A DNA stretch of 64,000 nt from positions 1,508,501-1,572,500 of the forward strand of contig NZ_CP075187.1 of assembly GCF_020510665.1 (NCBI RefSeq). Direction: 5' to 3'. A model generated the notes under the pieces. The model made no database searches. It worked only from the letters and a program-made list of their open reading frames with translations, and was not told the origin of the DNA. A program made the position numbers and the translations under genes. Position 1 is the stretch's first letter; the number at the start of each line of letters is the position of its first letter. This document shows, piece by piece, positions 9,329 through 18,548 of this stretch. This DNA is from Dechloromonas denitrificans. Lineage in GTDB: Bacteria; Pseudomonadota; Gammaproteobacteria; Burkholderiales; Rhodocyclaceae.

Positions 9329-9338
9329 GAGCGCCGAC

Positions 9339-12300
9339 ATGTTCCAGTGGATTGTTGAAAAAAGTCTTGCCAGCCGGCTGTTCGTGCTGGTCGCCGCCGT
9401 TGTCCTGATGCTCTGGGGCGGCATTCAGGCGACCCGTTTGCCGGTCGATGTCTTTCCCGATCTGAACAAACCGACTGTCACGGTGATGACCGAGTCGGGC
9501 GGCATGGCGCCGGAAGAAGTCGAGCAGTTGATCAGTTTTCCGCTCGAAACGACGATGAGCGGCTTGTCCGGTGTGTCGGGCATCCGTTCGGTATCGAGTG
9601 CCGGGTTGTCCTTTGTCTATATCAGTTTCGACTGGGGTGTCGATATCTACCGCGCCCGGCAAATGGTCAGTGAACGCCTGTCGGCGCTCGAATCGGTGTT
9701 GCCGCCGGGTATCCAGCCGCGGATGGGGCCGGTGTCGTCGATCATGGGTGAAATCATGCTGGTGGCGATCCCGATTGTCGGGGAAAGCGCCGGCCATTCA
9801 GTCAATGCCAAGGCCGCCCGCGAATACGCCGACTGGGTGTTGCGGCCGCGCCTGATGGCGATTTCCGGCGTCTCGCAAGTGATTCCGGTGGGCGGCGAAG
9901 TGCGGCAATTCCAGGTGCAACCCGACACCCAGCGCATGGCGACATTGGGGATCGGCCTCGATCAGATTGAAGCGGCGGTCAAAGGGTTTGCGGCCAACAC
10001 CTCCGGTGGCTTCCTCGAACTGAATGGTCGTGAATACCTGATTCGCCACCTCGGGCGCAGCGCCCGTCTGGATGATTTGAAGAATCTGGCCCTGACGGCC
10101 CGCGAGGGACAGCCGATTCTGCTTCGCCAGGTGGCCGAGGTCGGCTTTTCAGCGGCGATCAAGCGCGGTGACGGTGGCTTCAGCGATCAAAAAGGCAGTG
10201 TCCCGGCGGTGTTGCTCAGTATCCAGAAGCAGCCGACGGCCGATACGGTCGACCTGACCAAACGCATCGAAAGCGCGTTGTCCGACCTTAAAGGCAGCGT
10301 GCCGCAAGGGATGTCGGCACCGAAGGTGATTTTCCGCCAGGCCGATTTCATCGAGTCGTCGATCGGCAACCTGCAGCTGAAATTGCTGATGGCCGGTTGC
10401 CTGGTGGCCGGCGTGCTTTTCTTCTTCCTCGGCAATCTGCGCACCATGCTGATTTCGCTGACCGCCATTCCGCTGTCCATCCTGATCGCAGTACTGGTCT
10501 TCAAGTGGCTGGGTTTGTCGATCAATACCATGACCCTGGGCGGTCTGGCGATTGCGATTGGCGAACTGGTCGACGATGCCGTGGTCGATGTCGAGAATAT
10601 CCTGCGTCGCTTGCGTGAGAAGGCTGCCCGTGGCGAGCCGTATTCGGTGTTCCGGACGGTGATTGATGCCTCACTCGAAGTGCGTACCGCGATTGTGTAC
10701 GCCACCTTGATCATTGCACTCGTCTTCGTTCCGCTATTTGCCTTGCCGGGGATAGAAGGGCGCCTGTTCGTGCCGCTCGGTGTGGCTTACATTGTTTCGA
10801 TCCTGGCTTCGCTGATCGTGTCGGTCGTTGTCACGCCGGTCTTGTCGTCTTACTTGCTGCCGGCACTGGTGGCGCATGATCACGGTGAAACGCATCTGGT
10901 CATCCGGCTCAAGGCGGCTTACCGCCAGGCGCTGGAAAAAGTGCTGCACGCACCGCGCCTGCCGATTGCGCTGGCCGGTTCGGCCGTTGTGCTGGCCATA
11001 CTGGCCGTGCCATTTTTTCCAACCACTTTTTTGCCACCGTTCAATGAAGGTTCGATCACGCTCGGCCTGCGCCTGAATCCGGGCGCCACCTTGTCCGAAT
11101 CGATCCGGATTGCGACAACGGCTGAGGCCGCCCTGCGCAGCCTGCCTGAAATCGAGCACCTTGGTCGTCGCACCGGCCGGGCCGAACTCGACGAGCATGC
11201 CGAGGGTGTTCATGTCACCGAGCTGGAAATTCGCCTTAAATCCGGCGGTCGACCGAAGGAAGCGATTTATGCCGACATTCGCCAGCGCTTGAAAGATCTG
11301 CCGGCCAGCCTCAGTCTGGGTCAGCCGATTGCCCACCGGATCGACCACATGCTGTCTGGCGTGCGGGCGCAGATGGCCATCAAGCTGTTTGGTGAAGATC
11401 TCGATACCCTGCGCGCCCAGGCTGGATTGTTGCGTGAGCGGCTGGCCAAAATCGACGGCATGGCCGATCTGGAAATTGAAAAGCAGGTGCTCGCGCCGCA
11501 AATCAAGGTGCGGGTCGATTTCGATGCGGCGGCGCGCTACGGCATTTCGACGGCCCAGCTGACGCGCACGCTGCAGACGCTGGTTGATGGCGAAAAGGTG
11601 ACGCAGATTGTCGAAGGCAACCGGCGCTTCGATCTGGTCGTCCGTCTGCCTGAGTCGGCCCGTTCGCTCGAAGGGTTGAAAAACCTGCTGGTCGAAACGC
11701 CGGGCGGCCGCATTCCGCTGTCCAAACTGGCCAGCATCGAAGATGCCGACGGGCCGAACCAGATCACCCGCGACGAAGGACGGCGGCGCATCGTCATCTC
11801 GGCCAATGCGCAGGGCAGGGCGCTGTCCGATGTGGTCGCCGAATTACGTGCGGCGGTCGCCGATTTCCCTTTGCCGGAAGGTTATTTCATCACGCTGGGC
11901 GGGCAGTTCCAGGCGCAGGAGGAAGCGGCGAAATTGATTTCCTTGCTGGCGATCGGGTCGACCGTGCTGATCTTCATGGTTCTGTTCAGCCGCTATCAAT
12001 CTGCATTGCTCGCCGGACTGATCATGGCCAACGTGCCGCTGGCGCTGGTCGGCAGCGTGCTGGGGTTGTGGCTGTCCGGCCAGCCGCTGTCGGTCGCGGC
12101 ACTGATCGGTTTCATCACGCTGGCCGGCATCGCGACGCGCAACGGCATTTTGAAAATCAGCCATTACCTCAACCTGATGCGCTTCGAAGGCGAAGTCTTC
12201 GGGCTGCCGATGATCGTCCGTGGTTCGCTTGAGCGTCTGACACCGGTGCTGATGACCGCGTTGGTTGCCGCTTTCGCGCTGGCGCCGCTGCTCTTTGAAG

Positions 12301-12467
12301 CCGAACAGCCGGGTACAGAAATCCTGCATCCGGTTGCCGTGGTGATTTTCTCCGGCCTGATCAGCTCGACTCTGCTCGATACCTTCATTACCCCGGCGCT
12401 GTTCTGGCTGTTCGGACGAAAAGCGGCTGAACGCCTGGCTGCACAGGAAAGTCGCGAGGCTCTGTAA
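9339..12467 (+). CDS. Heavy-metal RND efflux permease (CzcA/CusA type)
   Basis: A 1042-residue proton-driven inner-membrane pump of the HME-RND branch. It starts with the family pattern of a first membrane helix and DVFPDLNKPTVTVMTES, has two large periplasmic loops, and carries the TM4 acidic motif GELVDDAVVDVENILRR used for proton relay. The second half keeps the matching membrane block (NVPLALVGSVLGLWLSGQP, GIATRNGILKISHYLNLM). Length and layout are standard. The substrate, mono- or divalent cation, cannot be settled by eye. Copper is suggested by the neighbouring DUF411 protein, while CzcI-like proteins usually accompany zinc/cobalt/cadmium systems. Confidence 0.93.
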   Translation: MFQWIVEKSLASRLFVLVAAVVLMLWGGIQATRLPVDVFPDLNKPTVTVMTESGGMAPEEVEQLISFPLETTMSGLSGVSGIRSVSSAGLSFVYISFDWGVDIYRARQMVSERLSALESVLPPGIQPRMGPVSSIMGEIMLVAIPIVGESAGHSVNAKAAREYADWVLRPRLMAISGVSQVIPVGGEVRQFQVQPDTQRMATLGIGLDQIEAAVKGFAANTSGGFLELNGREYLIRHLGRSARLDDLKNLALTAREGQPILLRQVAEVGFSAAIKRGDGGFSDQKGSVPAVLLSIQKQPTADTVDLTKRIESALSDLKGSVPQGMSAPKVIFRQADFIESSIGNLQLKLLMAGCLVAGVLFFFLGNLRTMLISLTAIPLSILIAVLVFKWLGLSINTMTLGGLAIAIGELVDDAVVDVENILRRLREKAARGEPYSVFRTVIDASLEVRTAIVYATLIIALVFVPLFALPGIEGRLFVPLGVAYIVSILASLIVSVVVTPVLSSYLLPALVAHDHGETHLVIRLKAAYRQALEKVLHAPRLPIALAGSAVVLAILAVPFFPTTFLPPFNEGSITLGLRLNPGATLSESIRIATTAEAALRSLPEIEHLGRRTGRAELDEHAEGVHVTELEIRLKSGGRPKEAIYADIRQRLKDLPASLSLGQPIAHRIDHMLSGVRAQMAIKLFGEDLDTLRAQAGLLRERLAKIDGMADLEIEKQVLAPQIKVRVDFDAAARYGISTAQLTRTLQTLVDGEKVTQIVEGNRRFDLVVRLPESARSLEGLKNLLVETPGGRIPLSKLASIEDADGPNQITRDEGRRRIVISANAQGRALSDVVAELRAAVADFPLPEGYFITLGGQFQAQEEAAKLISLLAIGSTVLIFMVLFSRYQSALLAGLIMANVPLALVGSVLGLWLSGQPLSVAALIGFITLAGIATRNGILKISHYLNLMRFEGEVFGLPMIVRGSLERLTPVLMTALVAAFALAPLLFEAEQPGTEILHPVAVVIFSGLISSTLLDTFITPALFWLFGRKAAERLAAQESREAL

Positions 12468-12474
12468 TGGCCGT

Positions 12475-12504
12475 TTTTGTACTCACATCTTTTGTACTCA
12501 CATC
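12475..12504 (+). repeat. Tandem duplication of a 15-bp unit
   Basis: TTTTGTACTCACATC occurs twice back to back (12475-12489 and 12490-12504) in the gap between the pump gene and the next small gene. It looks like a recent slippage duplication. In the frame starting at 12467 it would encode FVLTS twice, but that frame is probably not translated from that start. Confidence 0.85.
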
Positions 12505-12535
12505 GTCTGCTAAATATTTTTCTCAGGAGATCAAG

Positions 12536-12919
12536 ATGAACCTCAAAACTCTGTTGACCGCAGCATCCATCGTTTTTTTCCTTTTGTTCGGTGCTTCGCC
12601 GGCCCTGGCTCATGCCGAGCACGGCCAGCCGCAACATGGCGGCATCCACGCCGAGGCCGGCGAAGCACAATTCGAGATCGTCGCCCGGGATGGCAAATTG
12701 ACGGTCTATGTCACCAGCCATGGAGCACCGGTTGATACGGCCGGGGCGAGTGGCAGGCTGACGGTGCTGGCCGGAACGGTCAAAAATGACATAACGCTTG
12801 CGCCGGCTGGCAGCAATTTGTTGCAGGGGGTTGGGCCGGTTGCCAGCGGTGCCAAGCTGCTGATCAATGTCCAACTGCCGGGCAAAAAGGCCCTGCAGGC
12901 GCGGGCCGTGATGCAATAA
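12536..12919 (+). CDS. Small exported protein of the metal-efflux operon
   Basis: A 127-residue protein with a clear signal peptide (MNLKTLLTAASIVFFLLFG...PALA) and a His-rich mature N-terminus (HAEHGQPQHGGIHAEAGEA), which suggests metal binding in the periplasm. The remainder is a small beta-rich domain of about 90 residues with no Cys. The start is ATG 12536, 7 bp after AGGAG. An in-frame ATG at 12467 overlapping the pump stop would add 23 residues before the signal peptide and is less likely. No named family is recognised with certainty. The position directly after the pump gene supports an accessory role in metal handling. Confidence 0.7.
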   Translation: MNLKTLLTAASIVFFLLFGASPALAHAEHGQPQHGGIHAEAGEAQFEIVARDGKLTVYVTSHGAPVDTAGASGRLTVLAGTVKNDITLAPAGSNLLQGVGPVASGAKLLINVQLPGKKALQARAVMQ

Positions 12920-12935
12920 GCCAGGGAGAGATCAC

Positions 12936-13418
12936 ATGGACTCATTGAATTTGACCCGTCGCAGCGTGCTGCTCGGCCTGGCTGCGCTCACACTGGCACC
13001 GGCTGTTACTTGGGCGAAGGCTTCGCCGCCCGTGGTCGATGTCTGGAAAGATCCGAATTGCGGCTGTTGCATCGATTGGGTGGCGCATCTCAAGGAAAAC
13101 GGTTTTCAGGTTCGCCTGTTCGATAGCGGCAACGAGGCGGCACGCCGCCGTCTTGGCATGCCGGCGCAACTCGGCTCATGCCACACGGCGCTGGTGGCTG
13201 GCTATGTGCTTGAAGGACACGTCCCGGCCCGTGAAATCCGTCGCTTGCTGAGTGAGAAACCGGCGGCGCTCGGACTTGCCGTGCCGGGCATGCCGGTCGG
13301 TTCGCCCGGGATGGATGGCCCGGCTTACCGAGGGCGGCGCGATGCTTATTCGGTGCTGCTGGTCGAGCGAGATGGCAAAACGCGGGTTTTTGAGTCTTAT
13401 CAGCAATCCGGGTCATAA
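12936..13418 (+). CDS. DUF411 periplasmic metal-binding protein (CopG-like)
   Basis: A 160-residue protein of the DUF411 family. It has an N-terminal signal with TRRSVLLGLAALTLAP, possibly Tat-type because of the twin arginine. The family hallmark follows: VWKDPNCGCCIDWVAHLKENGF with a CGCC motif near residues 44-47. Two more family blocks are SCHTALVAGYVLEGHVPA and GLAVPGMPVGSPGMD. Members such as CopG have a thioredoxin-like fold, bind copper through the CxCC cysteines and occur in copper-resistance loci. It follows the exporter by 16 bp with a GGGAGAG site, so it is probably co-transcribed. Confidence 0.88.
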   Translation: MDSLNLTRRSVLLGLAALTLAPAVTWAKASPPVVDVWKDPNCGCCIDWVAHLKENGFQVRLFDSGNEAARRRLGMPAQLGSCHTALVAGYVLEGHVPAREIRRLLSEKPAALGLAVPGMPVGSPGMDGPAYRGRRDAYSVLLVERDGKTRVFESYQQSGS

Positions 13419-13425
13419 TCGCCGG

Positions 13426-13794
13426 ATGATTCTGAAGAAAACCGAACACCTGCCATCGAACGATAAGGGGACTCGTGTCGCCCTGATTTACGCCCTGGTT
13501 GCCGAGCGGCTTGCGGCATTTTATGAACACGGGCAGTGGCTGACCGTCGGACAGGGCGCCACGCTCTGTGCCGACTGGCTGTCGCGTTCGAAGCGCTCCT
13601 TGCCGATGGATGAACGCAAGCGGCTTTCCGAACTCTCCGACCAGTTGGCACGTCAGGTTGAAGCCAGCCTGTCACGCGAGGCCGGGCTGTTTACGGCGCA
13701 TGAAATGATGGAGTCGCTCGATCACAACTACCATTCGGAAATCGGCCTGTCGATCATGGATGAGTGCGAGCGACTACACGATTCCTTGATCTGA
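13426..13794 (+). CDS. Hypothetical protein, 122 residues
   Basis: A soluble, mainly helical protein beginning MILKKTEHLPSNDKG and ending CERLHDSLI. It has no signal peptide, no membrane segment and one Cys in the central ATLCADWL. I do not recognise the family. The start at 13426 is the first ATG after the DUF411 stop, 7 bp away; an overlapping upstream frame from 13252 would be read inside the DUF411 gene and is unlikely. It may be the last gene of the metal operon by position only. Confidence 0.6.
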   Translation: MILKKTEHLPSNDKGTRVALIYALVAERLAAFYEHGQWLTVGQGATLCADWLSRSKRSLPMDERKRLSELSDQLARQVEASLSREAGLFTAHEMMESLDHNYHSEIGLSIMDECERLHDSLI

Positions 13795-13860
13795 ATTGCA
13801 GTCGGCAGTAGTGGCTTCGGCTAGGCTGGGCGTTATTCGCCCATCCTTTTGTGAGTTCCC

Positions 13861-14592
13861 ATGCTGCTTCGTCCATTTTCATTTGCCACCCTGCAACGCG
13901 CTCTGGCTGAAGGCTGGCGCATGGCCAATGCGACGCGTGGCGTCAGCATCGGCTACTCCCTGATTTTTGTAATCGCCGGCGGGCTGATCATCGGCGGGCT
14001 GCTGCGCCAGGGCTGGACGCCGTTCATCATTGCGGCTGCCGGCGCCTTCATGCTGATTGGGCCGGCGATTCTGGCCGGATTTTTCGGGATTGCCCAGGCA
14101 CATGAGGCGGGCGAAAAAACAGGCATCACCAGCATATTCCACGGTTTTTCACAGGCGTCCGGTGCCTTGTGGGCGCTGGCGCTGGTTTGCGGCCTGTTGT
14201 TCATGATCTTCGTCACCGACGCGGCAATTCTCTACGCTTACATGCTGGGTGACGTGCCGGTCTGGCTTGGCGACCTGCAGCCGGCAGCCGATGGTGTGGC
14301 ACGATTTGTTCGCTGGTCGGCCGTTTCGGGGGCCGTCGTGGCCTTCCTGCTATTTTGTGTCTCGGTCTTTGCCGTACCCCTGCTTTGCGAACAGCGGGCG
14401 GGTCTGGTCGAAGCCGTGGTCAGCAGCGTGAAAGGGGTTTTCAGCAATTTTATTCCCGCCATTTCGTGGGCTGTTTTGTTGTCGACCGCAGTGATCGGGA
14501 GTGTTTTCCTCCTGCCGCTACTACCGCTGACCTTGCCCTGGATGGCTTATGCCAGCCGCGCCTTGTATCGCGAAGTATTGCCGCTTGCTTGA
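13861..14592 (+). CDS. DUF2189 integral membrane protein
   Basis: A 243-residue inner-membrane protein with about six hydrophobic helices. The blocks SIGYSLIFVIAGGLIIGGLL, GPAILAGFFGIAQAHEAGE and LPLTLPWMAYASRALYREV match the DUF2189 family, whose function is unknown; members often lie near cytochrome oxidase or other respiratory genes. Here it stands between the metal operon and prfC with its own 66-bp upstream gap. No catalytic motif is visible. Confidence 0.8.
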   Translation: MLLRPFSFATLQRALAEGWRMANATRGVSIGYSLIFVIAGGLIIGGLLRQGWTPFIIAAAGAFMLIGPAILAGFFGIAQAHEAGEKTGITSIFHGFSQASGALWALALVCGLLFMIFVTDAAILYAYMLGDVPVWLGDLQPAADGVARFVRWSAVSGAVVAFLLFCVSVFAVPLLCEQRAGLVEAVVSSVKGVFSNFIPAISWAVLLSTAVIGSVFLLPLLPLTLPWMAYASRALYREVLPLA

Positions 14593-14655
14593 GTTCGGCG
14601 TGTTGCACTGCGGCAAAAGGTATAATCGCGGTCTTTCCGCTTTTTGAAGCTTGCC

Positions 14656-16230
<1,575 letters not shown>

Positions 16231-16232
16231 TC

Positions 16233-16694
16233 ATGACCGTCCGGGTGCAGGAAGCCGATTTTGACCTCGGCGCGGAGTTGACCGCGCTAAGGGCTGGCGA
16301 CGCCCGGGTGGGGGCCCTGGCCAGTTTTCTCGGGCTGGTGCGCGATATCAACGACGGTGCCAGCGTCTCGGAAATGACGCTGGAGCATTATCCCGGCATG
16401 ACTGAGAAGGCACTCGAAGCCATCGTCGTTGAAGCCAAGGGGCGCTGGGATATCTACGATGCGCTGGTTATCCATCGCGTCGGGCCGCTCAAACCCTGCG
16501 ATCAGATTGTGCTTGTCGCTGTGACCAGCGCGCACCGCGGCGAAGCTTTTGCTGCCTGCGAGTTCATCATGGATTACCTGAAAACACGGGCGCCGTTCTG
16601 GAAGCGCGAAGCAACGCCGGAAGGCGCCCGCTGGGTCGACGCGCGCGACAAGGATGATTCGGCTGCGGCACGCTGGGCAACGAAACAGGGTTAA
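16233..16694 (+). CDS. moaE: Molybdopterin synthase catalytic subunit
   Basis: The 153-residue MoaE is the large subunit of molybdopterin synthase, which transfers sulfur from thiocarboxylated MoaD to precursor Z. Family blocks are FLGLVRDINDG, LEHYPGMTEKALE, VIHRVGPLKPCDQIV, HRGEAFAACEFIMDYLKTRAPFWKRE (with the catalytic lysines) and WVDARDKDDSAAARW. No moaD lies beside it, so the small subunit must be elsewhere. It probably shares a transcript with prfC and ends at the terminator at 16708. Confidence 0.96.
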   Translation: MTVRVQEADFDLGAELTALRAGDARVGALASFLGLVRDINDGASVSEMTLEHYPGMTEKALEAIVVEAKGRWDIYDALVIHRVGPLKPCDQIVLVAVTSAHRGEAFAACEFIMDYLKTRAPFWKREATPEGARWVDARDKDDSAAARWATKQG

Positions 16695-16707
16695 TTAATC
16701 GCCCATG

Positions 16708-16735
16708 AAAAAGGAGGCCGAGGCCTCCTTTTTTT
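16708..16735. terminator. Rho-independent terminator, bidirectional
   Basis: AAAAAGGAGGCC (16708-16719) pairs with GGCCTCCTTTTT across a 2-base loop, ending in a T-run. It lies between the convergent moaE and chemoreceptor genes, and the A-tract on the left arm lets it work for both strands. Confidence 0.9.
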
Positions 16736-16753
16736 GTGTCGGTTGCTTGCTGA

Positions 16754-18388
16754 TCAGGTCTTGAACTGCGCGACCGCCTTGTGCAACGAGGCGGAAAGCG
16801 CATGTAGCTGACGTGCTGCTGCAGTCGTATGTTCAACGGCAATCGCGCTTTCTTCCGACATCTGGGCGATGGTTTCGAGCTGGTGGGCAATCTGGTTGCC
16901 GGCCTGGCTCTGCTCGCGAATCGAGTCGGAAATGCCGTTGACCACCTGTGTGACGCGCTGGGCGCCATCGCGGATGCGATTGATCGAGTCGCCTGCCTGG
17001 TTGGCCAGTTCGACACCGTTGCTGACCTGGGTCACCCCGGCTTGCATGCTGTTGACCGCGCTGCGCGTGCCGTTCTGGATTTTGCCGACCATACCGCCGA
17101 TTTCGGTGGTGGACAAGCTGGTCCGTTCGGCCAGTTTGCGCACTTCGTCGGCGACGACGGCAAAGCCGCGACCTTGTTCGCCAGCCCGTGCCGCTTCGAT
17201 GGCAGCATTCAGGGCGAGGAGGTTGGTCTGGTCGGCAATTTCCTTGATCGTATTGACGATCGAGGTGATCTGGTCGGATTGACGGCCGAGATCTTCGACG
17301 ATTGTGGAGGACGACTGGACTGCATCCGAAATCTTGCGCATTTCATTGGCTGCGTTATGAATGACGGCCGCGCCTTCCTGGGAAATATTGCCGGCATCGA
17401 TTGAAATGCCGTGTGCTTCATCGGCATTTTCCTTGACCTGATCGATGCTCACCGCCATCTGTTCAACTGCAGCCGCCATCGAGGAGGCCGCATCGCTTTG
17501 TTGGCGCGCACGATCAGCCACTTCTTCCGAGGCGTGCATCAATTCGTCGGCCGAGGTGGCAACTTGTTCGGCATTGCCGATGATGGTCGAGATCATGTCG
17601 CGCAGGGTGTGCTGCATGGTTCGGATGTTGGCCAGCAGGCTGTCGTTGTCGCCTGCGGCGCATTCCACTGTGGTGGTCAGGTCGCCTGCGGCAATGCGCT
17701 TGGTGACGGCCGAGGCAAGCGATGGGTCACCGCCCAGCGTCCGGATGATGTTGCGTGACAGCAGAAGTAGCGAAATGGCCACAAAACCACCGATGCCCAA
17801 CCCCCAGATCATCAGCTTGATTGCGTCGGCACGGAACTTGGCATCAACGTCATCAATGTAGATACCAGAACCGATAACCCAGTTCCACGGGGTGAATCCT
17901 TGGACGTAGGACAGTTTTGGCACGCCTTCGTCTGAGCCGGGCTTCGGCCAGAGATAGTCTACAAACCCCGCCCCCTGTGCATTGACGACCTTGTTGAACT
18001 CGACAAAGAAGAATTTACCGTTCTTGTCTTTCAGCTGGTCGAGTGACTTGCCTTCAAGATCCGGCTTGATCGGGTGCATCACCATCAGGTTGTTGAGGTT
18101 GTGAATCCAGAAGTATTCAACCTTGTCATAGCGCATGGCGCGGATGGCTGCCATCGCGGCTTTTTGCGCGTCCTCCGTCGAGAGGCGTCCAGCACGAGCT
18201 TCGCCTTCGTAAAAGGCAATGGTCGCATGGGCAACCTCAACCAGATTTCTGACCTTGTCCTGGCGGTCTTCGAGCAACTGGTGTCGTTCACTCGAAAGCA
18301 GGACTCCGAACAGAAATACAAGGGCTGCAATCGTTGCGATCGTCATGGCCAGCAGCTTGCTGCGCAGCGTCATTCCATTTGTGGACAT
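16754..18388 (-). CDS. Methyl-accepting chemotaxis protein with sCache_2 sensor
   Basis: A 544-residue chemoreceptor. TM1 lies near residues 12-30 and is followed by a periplasmic single Cache domain of the sCache_2 type (DKVEYFWIHNLNNLMVMHP, GFVDYLWPKPG, FTPWNWVIGSGIYIDD). TM2 near 190-210 leads into a HAMP domain and the signalling hairpin tip IKEIADQTNLLALNAAIEAA. sCache_2 receptors often sense small organic acids. There is no C-terminal pentapeptide for CheR/CheB tethering. The start is set by a strong AAGGAGG site. No che or flagellar genes are adjacent. Confidence 0.95.
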   Translation of the reverse strand: MSTNGMTLRSKLLAMTIATIAALVFLFGVLLSSERHQLLEDRQDKVRNLVEVAHATIAFYEGEARAGRLSTEDAQKAAMAAIRAMRYDKVEYFWIHNLNNLMVMHPIKPDLEGKSLDQLKDKNGKFFFVEFNKVVNAQGAGFVDYLWPKPGSDEGVPKLSYVQGFTPWNWVIGSGIYIDDVDAKFRADAIKLMIWGLGIGGFVAISLLLLSRNIIRTLGGDPSLASAVTKRIAAGDLTTTVECAAGDNDSLLANIRTMQHTLRDMISTIIGNAEQVATSADELMHASEEVADRARQQSDAASSMAAAVEQMAVSIDQVKENADEAHGISIDAGNISQEGAAVIHNAANEMRKISDAVQSSSTIVEDLGRQSDQITSIVNTIKEIADQTNLLALNAAIEAARAGEQGRGFAVVADEVRKLAERTSLSTTEIGGMVGKIQNGTRSAVNSMQAGVTQVSNGVELANQAGDSINRIRDGAQRVTQVVNGISDSIREQSQAGNQIAHQLETIAQMSEESAIAVEHTTAAARQLHALSASLHKAVAQFKT

Positions 18389-18483
18389 GGTGCATCCTCC
18401 TTGTTATTTTTGTATGCCGAAAGTAATAGCCCAATCTAGCATAGATTATTTAAAGTTTCACCGACATGAATCAATTCCCGCCG

Positions 18484-18511
18484 GTTGAAAACAAATCGTC
18501 CAGCCCCATAT
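18484..18511 (+). promoter_or_regulatory. Sigma-32 heat-shock promoter of clpB
   Basis: GTTGAAA (18484-18490), a 13-bp spacer, then CCCCATAT (18504-18511). This matches the sigma-32 (RpoH) pattern CTTGAAA-N(11-16)-CCCCAT-T closely. It sits 37 bp upstream of the clpB start, which gives a short leader carrying the ribosome binding site. Confidence 0.85.
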
Positions 18512-18548
18512 GGGATCTATCAGACGATTCATGTCCGGAGGACGAAAA

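Noticed and set aside
18389..18483. A sigma-28 promoter for the chemoreceptor gene
   Set aside because: A TAAA and a GGCTATTA-like element can be found on the minus strand, but the match and spacing are too poor to claim.
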